The notes beneath the pieces are model-generated. The model was not told the origin of the DNA. It did not search any database and worked only from the letters and a program-made list of their open reading frames with translations. 64,000 bases of DNA from DASSUW01 sp963830725 (GTDB taxonomy: Bacteria > Actinomycetota > Thermoleophilia > Solirubrobacterales > Solirubrobacteraceae). Each line of letters opens with the position of its first letter. Within the stretch, counting starts at the first letter, position 1. Of the stretch, positions 48,048 to 56,441 are shown piece after piece. A program made the position numbers and the translations under genes. The stretch spans positions 124,001-188,000 of the forward strand of contig CAWHNO010000017.1 in NCBI GenBank assembly GCA_963830725.1. The letters run 5' to 3'.

Positions 48048-49301
48048 CTAGGCGAAAGTCTGAAAGAGCAGAAATCCGTTCAGGGCGATGATCAGGGCGG
48101 CGACGACCGACGCCAGAGCGGTGGTCAGCGGCCGGTTGACCAGGTCGCCCATGATCGAGCGCCGGCGCGTGAGCAGCACGAGCGGCACCAGCGCGAACGG
48201 GATGCCGAACGACAGCACGACCTGGGAGATGACCAGCGAGCGCGACGGATCGAGGCCGATCCCCAGCACCACGAGCGCCGGCGCCATCGTGACCAACCGC
48301 CGCAGCGCCAGCGGGATCGTGCGGTTGATGAAGCCCTGCATCACGACCTGGCCGGCGTAGGTGCCGACGCTGGACGCCGCGAAGCCGGAGGCCAGCAGCG
48401 CAAGCGCGAAGGCGAGCGCGGCGCCCGGACCGACGAGGTCGCCGAACCCCGCGTGGGCGCCCTCGATCGAGTCGATGCCCGTCCCGTGGAAGAGCGAGGC
48501 CGCGATCACGAGCATCGCCATGTTGATCACACCCGCAACGCCCATCGCGATGATCACGTCGAAGCGCTGGACGGACATCAGGCGCTCGCGATCGCCGTCC
48601 GCGGCGACGCGGCGCTGCGTCAGCGCCGAGTGCAGGTAGATCACGTGCGGCATCACGGTGGCGCCGAGGATGCCCGTCGCCAGCAGCAGCGAGTCGGTGC
48701 CGGCGAAGCCCGGGATGAAGCCGCCTGCGATGCCCGCGGCGTCATGCGGGACCAGCAGCGCGTCGACGAGGAAGCCGAGCAGGATCACGCCGAGCATCCC
48801 GGCGATCACGATCTCGAAGCGGCGGTAGCCGCGCGTCTGGAGCGCGAGCAGCGCGAAGGCGACCACCGCGGTCACCAGGCCGGCCGGCAGCAGGGGCAGC
48901 CCGAACAGCAGGTTCAGCGCGATCGCCGCGCCGACGAACTCCGCCAGGTCGGTCGCCATCGCGATCACCTCGGCCTGGACCCAGAGGCCGAACGAGACGC
49001 GCCGCGGGAAGTGCTCGCGCGCGAGCTCCGGCAGGCTGCGCCCCGTTGCGATGCCGACCTTGGCCGAAAGGAACTGGATCAGCATCGCCATCAGGTTCGC
49101 GGCGAGGATCACCCACAGGAGCAGGTAGCCGAACTCCGCCCCGCCGGCGATGTTGGTCGCGAAGTTGCCGGGGTCGACGTACGCGATCGCGGCCACGAAG
49201 GCCGGTCCCAGGAACGGCAGCGCCCGGCGGACACGACCACGCGTCCGCCGTCCCGGGCGGACGAAGGCGGGTGCCTGAACGGTTGCCTCATGGGCGGCCA
49301 T
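48048..49301 (-). CDS. mntH: Nramp-family divalent metal transporter MntH
   Basis: The 417-residue protein has 11 helices. The metal site motif FVAAIAYVDPGNFATNIAGG (DPGN) in helix 1 and TGILGATVMPHVIYLHSALT (MPH) in helix 6 are intact. It imports Mn2+ or Fe2+ with protons. ATG 49301 (MAAHEATV) is preferred; the longer frame would use TTG. Upstream is a strikingly AT-rich stretch with a TTAGGC-like inverted repeat, likely a DtxR/MntR-type operator. Confidence 0.94.
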   Translation of the reverse strand: MAAHEATVQAPAFVRPGRRTRGRVRRALPFLGPAFVAAIAYVDPGNFATNIAGGAEFGYLLLWVILAANLMAMLIQFLSAKVGIATGRSLPELAREHFPRRVSFGLWVQAEVIAMATDLAEFVGAAIALNLLFGLPLLPAGLVTAVVAFALLALQTRGYRRFEIVIAGMLGVILLGFLVDALLVPHDAAGIAGGFIPGFAGTDSLLLATGILGATVMPHVIYLHSALTQRRVAADGDRERLMSVQRFDVIIAMGVAGVINMAMLVIAASLFHGTGIDSIEGAHAGFGDLVGPGAALAFALALLASGFAASSVGTYAGQVVMQGFINRTIPLALRRLVTMAPALVVLGIGLDPSRSLVISQVVLSFGIPFALVPLVLLTRRRSIMGDLVNRPLTTALASVVAALIIALNGFLLFQTFA

Positions 49302-49309
49302 GAGAATAA

Positions 49310-49324
49310 TTATGGCAAGCCTAA
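49310..49324. promoter_or_regulatory. Putative DtxR/MntR-type operator upstream of mntH
   Basis: On the minus strand TTAGGCTTGCCATAA lies nine bases before the mntH ATG, close to the TTAGGnnnnnCCTAA pattern bound by iron- or manganese-dependent regulators, with one mismatch. The surrounding 40 bases are AT-rich, unlike the rest of the window. Confidence 0.5.
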
Positions 49325-49346
49325 ACCTATTTTCAACCACCAAACC

Positions 49347-49366
49347 GGGGTCTGACCCCCCTTAGT
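49347..49366. repeat. Partial copy of the GGGGTCTGACCCC palindromic repeat
   Basis: GGGGTCTGACCCC with CCTTAG on its right matches the repeats translated at 21.9-22.0 kb, but the left TAAG arm is missing. It lies in the divergent gap between mntH and the DsbA-like gene. Confidence 0.6.
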
Positions 49367-49402
49367 CCCTGGGGTCTTAGCTGGTGTTGAGGCGCCCCGG
49401 CC

Positions 49403-49408
49403 TACCCT
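49403..49408 (+). promoter_or_regulatory. Putative -10 box (TACCCT) of the DsbA-like gene
   Basis: TACCCT ends ten bases before the ATG at 49419. The match is weak and is listed because it fits the window-wide pattern. Confidence 0.3.
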
Positions 49409-49418
49409 CAACCTCGCC

Positions 49419-50126
49419 ATGAGCCGCACACTCCAGGTCGTACTCGTCACCGTGATCGCCGCCGTCGTCGTGGTCGGCGCGATCGTCGTCTCGAGCAACG
49501 GCGCCGAGGACGAGACGCCCGCGACGGCCACGCAGGAGGGCGTGTCCGCCGCCGAGGAGGTCGAGGCGCTGTACGAGGGCATCCCGCAGAAGGGCGTCCG
49601 GCTCGGCGAGGCCGACGCCCCGGCCACCCTGGTGGAGGTCGCCGACCTCCAGTGCCCGTTCTGCGCGCAGTACTCGGCCGAGGCGATGCCGTCGGTCGTG
49701 CGCGACTACGTGCGCACGGGCAAGCTCAACTACGAGCTGCGCTTCCGCAGCTTCCTCGGCCGCGATTCGGTACGCGCGGCCGGCGCGGCGGCGGAGGCGG
49801 CGAACGAGGACCGCATGTACGAGTTCGCGGACGTCTTCTATCGCAACCAGGGACCCGAGAACAGCGGCTACGCGGACGCCGACTTCATGCGCGACGTCGC
49901 GCGCCAGGTCGAGGGCCTGGACATCGAGAAGGTGGTGGCGGCGGCCGACGACCCGCTCGCGCAACCGGCCGTCCGCGAGGGCGAGCAGTTCGCGCGCCGG
50001 ATCGGCTCCACCAGCACGCCCGACTTCTACATCCGCAAGGGCGACCGCATGACGCAGCTCCAGCCCCAGGGCACCACGCCCGAGGCCTACGCGGCGGCGA
50101 TCGACGCCGCGCTCGCCGAGTCGTGA
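49419..50126 (+). CDS. DsbA-like thioredoxin-fold oxidoreductase
   Basis: The 235-residue protein has an N-terminal helix (VVLVTVIAAVVVVGAIVVSS) that anchors it to the outer face of the membrane. Active site CPFC is in VEVADLQCPFCAQYSAEAMP, and the cis-Pro loop is GSTSTPDFYI. It introduces disulfide bonds in exported proteins. The following VKOR gene overlaps its stop (GTGA), giving the usual actinobacterial DsbA-VKOR pair that re-oxidises through quinone. Confidence 0.92.
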   Translation: MSRTLQVVLVTVIAAVVVVGAIVVSSNGAEDETPATATQEGVSAAEEVEALYEGIPQKGVRLGEADAPATLVEVADLQCPFCAQYSAEAMPSVVRDYVRTGKLNYELRFRSFLGRDSVRAAGAAAEAANEDRMYEFADVFYRNQGPENSGYADADFMRDVARQVEGLDIEKVVAAADDPLAQPAVREGEQFARRIGSTSTPDFYIRKGDRMTQLQPQGTTPEAYAAAIDAALAES

Positions 50127-50554
50127 GCCTGCGTGCCCTGCGGCTCGCGACCGCGGTGCTCGCGCTGGCCGGCATCGCCATCGCCGGCTATCTGACCTAC
50201 GTGCACTACGCCGAGCTGGAGCCGTTCTGCGTCGGCGGCGGCGGAGGCTGCGAACGCGTCCAGCTCTCGGACTGGGCGAAGCTGGCCGGAGTGCCGGTGG
50301 CCGTGCTCGGCCTCGGCGGCTACGTGGTGATCCTGGCCAGCCTCGCGCTTCCCGAGGAGCCCGGCAGCCTCGTCGCCGCCTTCTTCTCGCTCGTCGGCTT
50401 CGGCTTCAGCGCGTGGCTGACCTATGTGGAGCTGGAGAAGATCGATGCGGTGTGTCAGTGGTGTGTGGCGAGTGCGGTGGTGATGACGGCGCTGGCGGTG
50501 GTGTCGGTGCTGCGGATCCTGCGCGGTGCCGGGCACGGCGCGCTGGCCGCTTGA
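50123..50554 (+). CDS. Vitamin K epoxide reductase (VKOR) family protein
   Basis: The 143-residue membrane protein has four helices, the loop cysteines FCVGGGGGCERVQLSDWAKL and the active-site CQWC in KIDAVCQWCVASAVVM, as well as the Ser/Asp loop common to VKOR. It passes electrons from the DsbA-like protein to quinone. The GTG start overlaps the dsbA-like stop. Its last 149 bases overlap the end of the convergent iron permease gene, an unusually long antisense overlap. Confidence 0.92.
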   Translation: MSLRALRLATAVLALAGIAIAGYLTYVHYAELEPFCVGGGGGCERVQLSDWAKLAGVPVAVLGLGGYVVILASLALPEEPGSLVAAFFSLVGFGFSAWLTYVELEKIDAVCQWCVASAVVMTALAVVSVLRILRGAGHGALAA

Positions 50555-52952
50555 CCGCCCGAGCCACGTAGTAGGAGCCGATCACGAACACGGCGGCGAC
50601 GAGCTGCGCGCCGATCGTCTCCCAGGTCGGGTACACGCCGAACCACACGCCGAGCCAGTACGGCGGCTCGGCGCCGATCGGGCTGATCGGGAGCCAGCCG
50701 ACGCCCTGCATCGTGCGCGCGGTCTGGCCGACCATGACCACCAGCACGAAGCCGATCAGCACGCCGGTCACGATCAGCATGCGCTTGTAGGGAAGCTTGC
50801 GCTGCAGCAGGAACGTGACGGCGCCGACCGCGAAGGTGAGCGCGAGGCCGAGCGCGGCGCCCTCGACCACCGTCGCCGTGCCGGCGCTGACCTGCAGCGA
50901 CTGCAGGAAGAGCACGGTCTCGAACCCCTCGCGGTAGACGCTGGTCAGGCCGAGCAGGACGAAGCCGACCGCCTGCGCGGAGAAGAACCCGGTGCGATCG
51001 ATGCGTTCGAGCGCCTTGCGCCGGCGGTGGAAGCGCCCGATCCACTCGCTCCAGTAGACGCGGTGGAAGAACCAGTTCGTGACCAGCAGCAGCACCGCGA
51101 TCGCCACCAGCCCGGTGATCGCCTCCAGCTTCTCGCCGGAGGTGGCGAGCGACTCGATCAGCGTGCTGGCGATCACCCACGTGAGGATCGAGACGATCAG
51201 GCCGAGCAGGGCGCCGAGCATCACCGGGCGCCGCAGGCGCCGCCGCGCGCCGACGAACGACGCGGTGATGGCGGCGAGGATCAATACGGCCTCGAGGCCC
51301 TCGCGGAAGACGAGGATCGCGGAGTTGGTGACGACCGTGGCCGCGCTCGCGCTGTCGCCGAGCGTGGCCGCGGCGTCGGCGAGCTGCTCGTCGAGGTCGC
51401 GCCGCGCCGCGCGCAGCTCACGCCGCGGAGCGCGGTCCGCGATCAGGTTCGCCAGCCCTGGCCGGCCTGAGGCGCCGAACCAGATCGCGCCCTCGATGTC
51501 GAGCGCCAGGCCGGGATCGAAGGCCTTCAGGCGCCGCTCGGGGCCGAACTCGAAGAAGGCGTAGGCCTCGAGCCGCGCCTGCTCGGCCTGGCGGTACTGG
51601 CCGGCGCCGGCCGCCGCCTCCATGCGGTCGAGCGTCAGCGCGATCAGGTCATAGTCGGACTCGTCGGTGCCCTCTTTCCACGGCTCCGGCATCGCCGCGT
51701 TCAGCGCGTCCTCCACGCGCCGGGTCTCGGCCTCGACCTCGTCCGAGGTCGGCACGCCGTCGTCCCGCTCGGCCGCGACGCCGACCAGCCGGCCGAGCCG
51801 GTCGAGTCCGTCCGCGGCGACCGCGGTTCGCGCGGCGTCGCGCTTGGCGAGCTGGTCGCGCAGGTCGGCGAACGCGCCGGCGGCGCCGGTGCGGAACGCG
51901 ACCGCCTCCTGGATCTCGAAGTCGAGCGTCACGCGTGCGTCGTCGACCCCGCGGTCGTACTCGACCGGGACGAGCGCGAGGAAGCGCAGGAGCTGCTGGG
52001 CGCGGCGGGCCGCCTCGTCGGGCGTGAAGGGCGCGGCGGTGAAGCCCTCAAGCGCGGCTGCCGCGCGGTCGCGGGCGGCGACGACGGCGGACGCGTCGAA
52101 GCCGGCCGCCGGCGCGCCGGCGGACCGCTCGTCGGCGACGGACGCGCTCGCGAGGGCCTCGAACGCGGCACGCGCGGACCGCGCGGCGGCGGCGCCGCGG
52201 TCCTCCTCGTAGCGCGCGGCGAGGATCTCGAAGTAGCCGGCCGCCTGCGCGGCCGCCTCGGCGCGCCGCTCGGGCAGGTCGCGCTCGGCGCCGAGGCCGG
52301 CATCGTCGAGCAGCTCGCGCAGGCGCGCCTGGTAGGCGTCGAGCAGGTCCTTCTCGACCGCCTGATACGCGCGCCGCGCGTCGAGCTGCCCGCGCTCGAG
52401 CCGCGCCGCGGCGATCGTCGCGTTCGCCCCCGGGCGCGTGAAGCGGGTCGCCGTGCGGAACTCGCGCAGCAGCAGCCAGGCGCGCGCGGAGGCGGCGTCG
52501 CCGCGCTCGACGGCGGCCAGCGTGGCCGCGAACGAGCCGCGCAGGACGGCCGAGCGCGCCGCCCCGCGGGCGGCGGCGAGGCGCACGGTGTCGCCGCGCC
52601 GCGCCGCCGCCTCGGCGTCACGAAGCGCGGCCATGACGGCCCGGTCGGCGGCCGGGTCGGCGGCACGGATCGTCGCGCGGAGGCTGCCCGCGCGAGCGCC
52701 GCGCGCCGCGCCGCCGTCGACTGCCCGCGGCAGAGCGCCGCGCGCCGCGCGCCTACGAGGCGCGCCCTCGTAGGCCGCCCACGCGCGGGCGACGTCGCGC
52801 ACCGCTGCTGCCTCCGAGCCGATGATCAGCTCGGTCTGCGCGCCGAACAGCGCGTCGCGCACCGTGTCGGCGGCGCGCCACGGCTCCGCGGCCGCCGCCG
52901 TGGCCGGCGCCAGCCCGACGACCAGGGCAATGAGCGCGAGCGCGCGGCGCAC
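50406..52952 (-). CDS. efeU: FTR1-family iron permease (EfeU) with large N-terminal domain
   Basis: The 848-residue protein has a signal peptide (ALALIALVVGLAPATAAAA), a ~500-residue Ala/Arg/Glu-rich helical exported domain and a C-terminal seven-helix FTR1 domain (from residue ~540) with both iron-binding motifs, FREGLEAVLILAAI and YREGFETVLFLQSL. It imports ferric or ferrous iron with EfeO, encoded upstream. The last ~50 residues after ARAVKRPARRARH are a Pro/Ser/His-rich tail read antisense to VKOR, so the true end may be nearer 50550 if a base is miscalled. Start GTG 52952 is chosen before the signal peptide. Confidence 0.85.
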   Translation of the reverse strand: MRRALALIALVVGLAPATAAAAEPWRAADTVRDALFGAQTELIIGSEAAAVRDVARAWAAYEGAPRRRAARGALPRAVDGGAARGARAGSLRATIRAADPAADRAVMAALRDAEAAARRGDTVRLAAARGAARSAVLRGSFAATLAAVERGDAASARAWLLLREFRTATRFTRPGANATIAAARLERGQLDARRAYQAVEKDLLDAYQARLRELLDDAGLGAERDLPERRAEAAAQAAGYFEILAARYEEDRGAAAARSARAAFEALASASVADERSAGAPAAGFDASAVVAARDRAAAALEGFTAAPFTPDEAARRAQQLLRFLALVPVEYDRGVDDARVTLDFEIQEAVAFRTGAAGAFADLRDQLAKRDAARTAVAADGLDRLGRLVGVAAERDDGVPTSDEVEAETRRVEDALNAAMPEPWKEGTDESDYDLIALTLDRMEAAAGAGQYRQAEQARLEAYAFFEFGPERRLKAFDPGLALDIEGAIWFGASGRPGLANLIADRAPRRELRAARRDLDEQLADAAATLGDSASAATVVTNSAILVFREGLEAVLILAAITASFVGARRRLRRPVMLGALLGLIVSILTWVIASTLIESLATSGEKLEAITGLVAIAVLLLVTNWFFHRVYWSEWIGRFHRRRKALERIDRTGFFSAQAVGFVLLGLTSVYREGFETVLFLQSLQVSAGTATVVEGAALGLALTFAVGAVTFLLQRKLPYKRMLIVTGVLIGFVLVVMVGQTARTMQGVGWLPISPIGAEPPYWLGVWFGVYPTWETIGAQLVAAVFVIGSYYVARAVKRPARRARHRAGSAAPTPPPAPSSPPHSPHTTDTPHRSSPAPHRSATR

Positions 52953-52978
52953 GAGGCGGAGGGTCGTCGGGCCGATGA

Positions 52979-54058
52979 TCAGGTCTCCAGCGTGATCCCG
53001 AGCCGGCCGGCGGCCTGGCTGATCTGGCCGGCGATCGCCTCGGCGCGGTCCTGTGCCTCGGAGCCGAGCGTGTCCGCCTCGCGCGCGGTGAACTGGCGCC
53101 CGGCGGCCTCCTCGTCGCGCAGGCCGGCGGCGAACTGCTCGAGCTCCTTCAGCTCGGTGCCGGTCTGCTCGGCCTGCTGCGCGTCGTCGGCCGCGATCGT
53201 CGGCTCGACGTTGTCGTAGACCAGCACGAGCCCGCCGAGGATGTCGGCGATGTCCTGCAGGCGCGAGGCGGCCACGAACGCGGTCTCCTCCGCCTTGTCG
53301 CCGGCCACGAAGCGGGAGGCCTTCCAGGCCGCGAAGTACTCGGACATCGTCGGCGTCATCACCACGAGCGCGGTGAAGGCGTCCTCGGGATTGGGCTCCC
53401 ACTCCTTGGCGGCGCTGTCGAGCTCCTGGGCGTTCGAGTCGAAGTCCTTGTTCGCGGCGACGAGGAAGTCGGCATCGGGCAGCGCCTCGCCGAACTCGAC
53501 CTTGCCGTCGCCGTCGAGATCGGGCTCGACGCCCTTGGCCGCGAACTGCGCCTCGGTCCCCCACAGCGAGGTCTCGGTCAGGAACATGAAGTTGCCGGGC
53601 TGCGCGTAGGTCTTGCCGGCGGGGGTCGTGATCGAGAACGGGACCGCGTTCTCGGGGTCGGATTTGTCGGCCCCCGCGTCGATGATCACGTCGAAGTCGG
53701 CGAGTGACGGCACGCCGGCGACCACGCCCTCCATCTCCTCATAGGCCGGGTTGGCCTCCTGGAAGGTGCCCTGCATCTTCCTGACCAGGGCGGCGACCTC
53801 TTCGCGGTTCTCGGTGAGCAGCTTCTGGTAGTCGAAGCCGGCCTCCTCGGCCAGCGCGTGGTAGGCCTCGGCGTCGGCGGCCAGCGCCGCCGTGTGCTCC
53901 TGAAGGCCGGCGGTGTGGGTCAGCAGGTAGTTCTTGATGGCCCCGAGGTCGGCTCCGGCCGCGGCGGGCGTCTGCTCGGCAGCGGGCTCCGGGTCGTCTC
54001 CGCCGCAGCCGGCAAGGGCGGCGACGCCGATCAGTGCGACGAGCAGCTTGGTCCTCAT
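52979..54058 (-). CDS. efeO: EfeO/imelysin-like iron-uptake lipoprotein
   Basis: The 359-residue lipoprotein (lipobox ALAGCGG) has an imelysin-type helical fold with NYLLTHTAGLQEHTAALAAD and AYHALAEEAGFDYQKLL. An EF-hand-like loop DLDGDGKVEFGEAL near residue 180 could bind calcium; this is uncommon in the family. It captures iron outside the membrane and passes it to the permease encoded 26 bp downstream. No DyP peroxidase (EfeB) follows. Two TTAGGGnTCCCTAA palindromes precede its ATG. Confidence 0.85.
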   Translation of the reverse strand: MRTKLLVALIGVAALAGCGGDDPEPAAEQTPAAAGADLGAIKNYLLTHTAGLQEHTAALAADAEAYHALAEEAGFDYQKLLTENREEVAALVRKMQGTFQEANPAYEEMEGVVAGVPSLADFDVIIDAGADKSDPENAVPFSITTPAGKTYAQPGNFMFLTETSLWGTEAQFAAKGVEPDLDGDGKVEFGEALPDADFLVAANKDFDSNAQELDSAAKEWEPNPEDAFTALVVMTPTMSEYFAAWKASRFVAGDKAEETAFVAASRLQDIADILGGLVLVYDNVEPTIAADDAQQAEQTGTELKELEQFAAGLRDEEAAGRQFTAREADTLGSEAQDRAEAIAGQISQAAGRLGITLET

Positions 54059-54061
54059 TCG

Positions 54062-54111
54062 TTAGGGCTCCCTAATCCGACCACGAGGGTCGGGATGTTA
54101 GGGATCCCTAA
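54062..54111. promoter_or_regulatory. Two TTAGGG(C/A)TCCCTAA palindromes upstream of efeO
   Basis: Perfect 14-bp palindromes lie at 54062-54075 and 54098-54111, 36 bp apart start to start. The first is four bases from the efeO ATG. The second contains the TAA stop of the upstream permease gene. They look like the operator pair of an iron- or zinc-dependent regulator (DtxR/IdeR-like); the regulator is not identified. Confidence 0.65.
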
Positions 54112-54919
54112 GCATTCGTGTCGGCACCAGCAGCGAGAGCGTGAAGACGGCGACGGCCGCAAGCGCGACCGACGCGCCTGCCGCGACCTCCCAGTGATAG
54201 GAGGCGAGCAGGCCGAGGACACCGGCCAACGCCGCCAGCCCGGCGGCCAGGACGAGCGCGGCAGGCAGCCGCCGCACGAGGTTGAGCGCCGCGGCCCCCG
54301 GGGCGAGGATGAGCGCGACCACCAGCAGGTTGCCCAGCCCGCGCACGGCGGCCACCGTGCAGACGGCGAGCAGCACGAGCAGGATCAGCTCCCAGCGCGC
54401 CGGGCGCGCCCCGAGCGACGGCGCGGCCGCGCGGTCGAACGCACTCAGCGCCAGCCTGCGGTGGGCGAACGCGAGCGCCAGCGCCACTCCCCCCGCGAGC
54501 ACGGCCGCCTCGACGAGGTCACCGGCGGTCACCCCGAGCAGGTCGCCGAACAGCAGCTCGCCGAGTCGCGCCGGGACATCGGGCGAGAGCGCGAGCAGCG
54601 CGCCGAGCCCGAACAGCGAGGCGATCGCCACCGCCACGGCGACGTCGCCGCCCAGCCGCTCGTCGCGTCCCGCGAGCGCGATCGCGGCGGCCGCCACGAG
54701 CACGCCGCCGATCCCGCCCAGCAGCACCGACGCGCCGGCCAGGGACGCGACCACCAGCCCGGGCAGCATCGCGTGCGAGAGCGACTCCGCGGCATAGCTC
54801 TGGCGGTAGAGCAGGACCCAGACGCCGAGCGGGCCGCAGGCGACGGCGAGGATCAGCACCTCGGCGAGCGCCCGCTGCATCAGGCCGCCGGCGAACGGGT
54901 CGATCAGCCAGTCGAGCAT
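54098..54919 (-). CDS. Zn/Mn ABC transporter permease 2
   Basis: The 273-residue permease of the ABC-3 family has about eight helices with VLILAVACGPLGVWVLLYRQ, YAAESLSHAMLPGLVVASLA (the conserved SHAxLPG) and GLGNLLVVALILAPGAAALN. The C-terminal residues RMLRDP come from an operator palindrome. It is the second of two different permeases in the cluster, so the channel may be a heterodimer as in TroCD. The start ATG overlaps the ATPase stop by one base. Confidence 0.88.
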   Translation of the reverse strand: MLDWLIDPFAGGLMQRALAEVLILAVACGPLGVWVLLYRQSYAAESLSHAMLPGLVVASLAGASVLLGGIGGVLVAAAAIALAGRDERLGGDVAVAVAIASLFGLGALLALSPDVPARLGELLFGDLLGVTAGDLVEAAVLAGGVALALAFAHRRLALSAFDRAAAPSLGARPARWELILLVLLAVCTVAAVRGLGNLLVVALILAPGAAALNLVRRLPAALVLAAGLAALAGVLGLLASYHWEVAAGASVALAAVAVFTLSLLVPTRMLRDP

Positions 54920-55653
54920 CAGTGCTCGTGCCCGTGGTGCTCGACCGCGACGGCGCGCTCGCCGCCCGCGAGCACGACCAGCTCGGCGCCGTAGGTCCGT
55001 CGCAGCACGTCGGTGGTCAGGACCTCGCGCGGCGGGCCGAACGCGATCTGCTCGCCGTGCAGGCAGATGACGCGGTCCCAGCGGCGCGCCTGCTCGACGT
55101 CGTGCGTGGCGACGAGCAGGATCCGCCCCTCCCCCGCCAGGTCGCCGAACACCGCCTCGATCCGCGCCGCGCTGGCGGCGTCGACGCCCGACAGCGGCTC
55201 GTCGAGCAGCATCACCGGGCTGTCCTGGAGCAGCGCCCGGGCGAGCAGCACGCGCTGGCGCTGGCCGCCGGACAGCGCGCCGAAGCGCCGCCGAGCGCGG
55301 TCGGCGAGCCCGACGCGGTCGAGCGCGTGCCGCGCCGCGTCGCGGTCCGCGCGCGTGACCCGGCGCCACGCCGGGGTGCGGCCGTAGGCGCCCATCAGCA
55401 CGACGTCGAGCGCGCTGACCGGGAAGTCGAGCCGTGTGCGGTCGGTCTGCGGGACGTACGCCGGCCGCCCCTCGAGCTCGACCGTGCCGCGCCGGACCGG
55501 CAGCTCGCCGAGAACGGCGCGGAACAGCGTCGTCTTGCCGCCGCCGTTGGGGCCGAGCACGGCGGCGATCGTCCCCGGCTCGAGCGCGAAGTCGACGCCG
55601 CTCAGCACCTCGCTGCCCGGCGCGTAGCCGCCGGCGAGCCCCGTGACCTTCAT
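54919..55653 (-). CDS. Zn/Mn ABC transporter ATP-binding protein
   Basis: The 244-residue ATPase has Walker A GPNGGGKTTLFRAVLG, RPAYVPQTDRTRLDFPVSA (the ZnuC/MntB-type Q-loop stretch), signature LSGGQRQRVLLARALLQ, Walker B VMLLDEPLSGVD and H-loop VATHDVEQA. The C-terminus ends VEHHGHEH, a histidine cluster that could sense metal. It sits between two permease genes with overlapping ends. Confidence 0.92.
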   Translation of the reverse strand: MKVTGLAGGYAPGSEVLSGVDFALEPGTIAAVLGPNGGGKTTLFRAVLGELPVRRGTVELEGRPAYVPQTDRTRLDFPVSALDVVLMGAYGRTPAWRRVTRADRDAARHALDRVGLADRARRRFGALSGGQRQRVLLARALLQDSPVMLLDEPLSGVDAASAARIEAVFGDLAGEGRILLVATHDVEQARRWDRVICLHGEQIAFGPPREVLTTDVLRRTYGAELVVLAGGERAVAVEHHGHEH

Positions 55654-56441
55654 CGCAGCACCGCCACAAGCGCGAAGACCGCCCCGCCGAGCACGGCGGT
55701 CGCCGGCCCGGGGCCGACGTTGAGCTCGTACGCGAGCCACAGCCCGGCCACGCCCTCGACCGCGGCCAGCAGCGTCGTCCCCGCCTGCAGCGCGCCGATG
55801 CTCGGCGCCACGAGCCGCACGGTGGCGGCCGGGATCACGAGCACGGCCGTGACCAGCAGGGCGCCGACCGCGTCGAGCGCGACCACCGCGGCGGCGGCGA
55901 CCGCCACCAGCAGCAGCGCGTCGGCGAGCGCGGGGCGCACGCCGAGCGCCCGCGCCGTCCCGGGATCGAAGCCCTGAGCGAGCCACGACCGCCGCAGCGC
56001 GGCCTCGAGCAGCGCGACCGCCGCGGCCACACCTGCCGTCAGCCACAGGTCGCGGTCGCTGAGCCCGATCAGGCTGCCGAACAGCAGCCGGTCGACCCCC
56101 GCGCCGGTCTCGTAGACGTCGGAGGCGAGCACGACCCCGAGCGCCAGCGCGCCGACGAGCACCAGGCCGGTCGCCGCGTCGGTGGCCACGCGGCGGCCGC
56201 GCCGCAGCCCCTCGACTCCCCCGGCGTAGACGAGGGCGGCGGCGAGCGCGGTCAGCTGCGGCGCCACGCCCGCCGGGCCGGCGACGACCAGGCCGGGGAA
56301 CGCCGCGGTGCCGACGCCGTGCGTGAAGAAGGCGAGCCGGCGCAGCACGATCCACGAGCCGAGCACGCCGGCGAGCGTCGCGAGCAGCAGGCTCTCGAGC
56401 AGCGCGCGCTGCATGAACGGCGCCTCGAAGGCCTCAGGCAT
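55650..56441 (-). CDS. Zn/Mn ABC transporter permease 1
   Basis: The 263-residue ABC-3 permease has GVLGSWIVLRRLAFFTHGVG, TAAFPGLVVAGPAGVAPQL, and VGALLVTAVLVIPAATVRLV. The THG-TAAFPG motif stands in place of the usual SHAxLPG. It is divergent in sequence from permease 2. Its ATG overlaps the end of znuA by eight bases, its stop overlaps the ATPase start. Confidence 0.88.
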   Translation of the reverse strand: MPEAFEAPFMQRALLESLLLATLAGVLGSWIVLRRLAFFTHGVGTAAFPGLVVAGPAGVAPQLTALAAALVYAGGVEGLRRGRRVATDAATGLVLVGALALGVVLASDVYETGAGVDRLLFGSLIGLSDRDLWLTAGVAAAVALLEAALRRSWLAQGFDPGTARALGVRPALADALLLVAVAAAAVVALDAVGALLVTAVLVIPAATVRLVAPSIGALQAGTTLLAAVEGVAGLWLAYELNVGPGPATAVLGGAVFALVAVLR

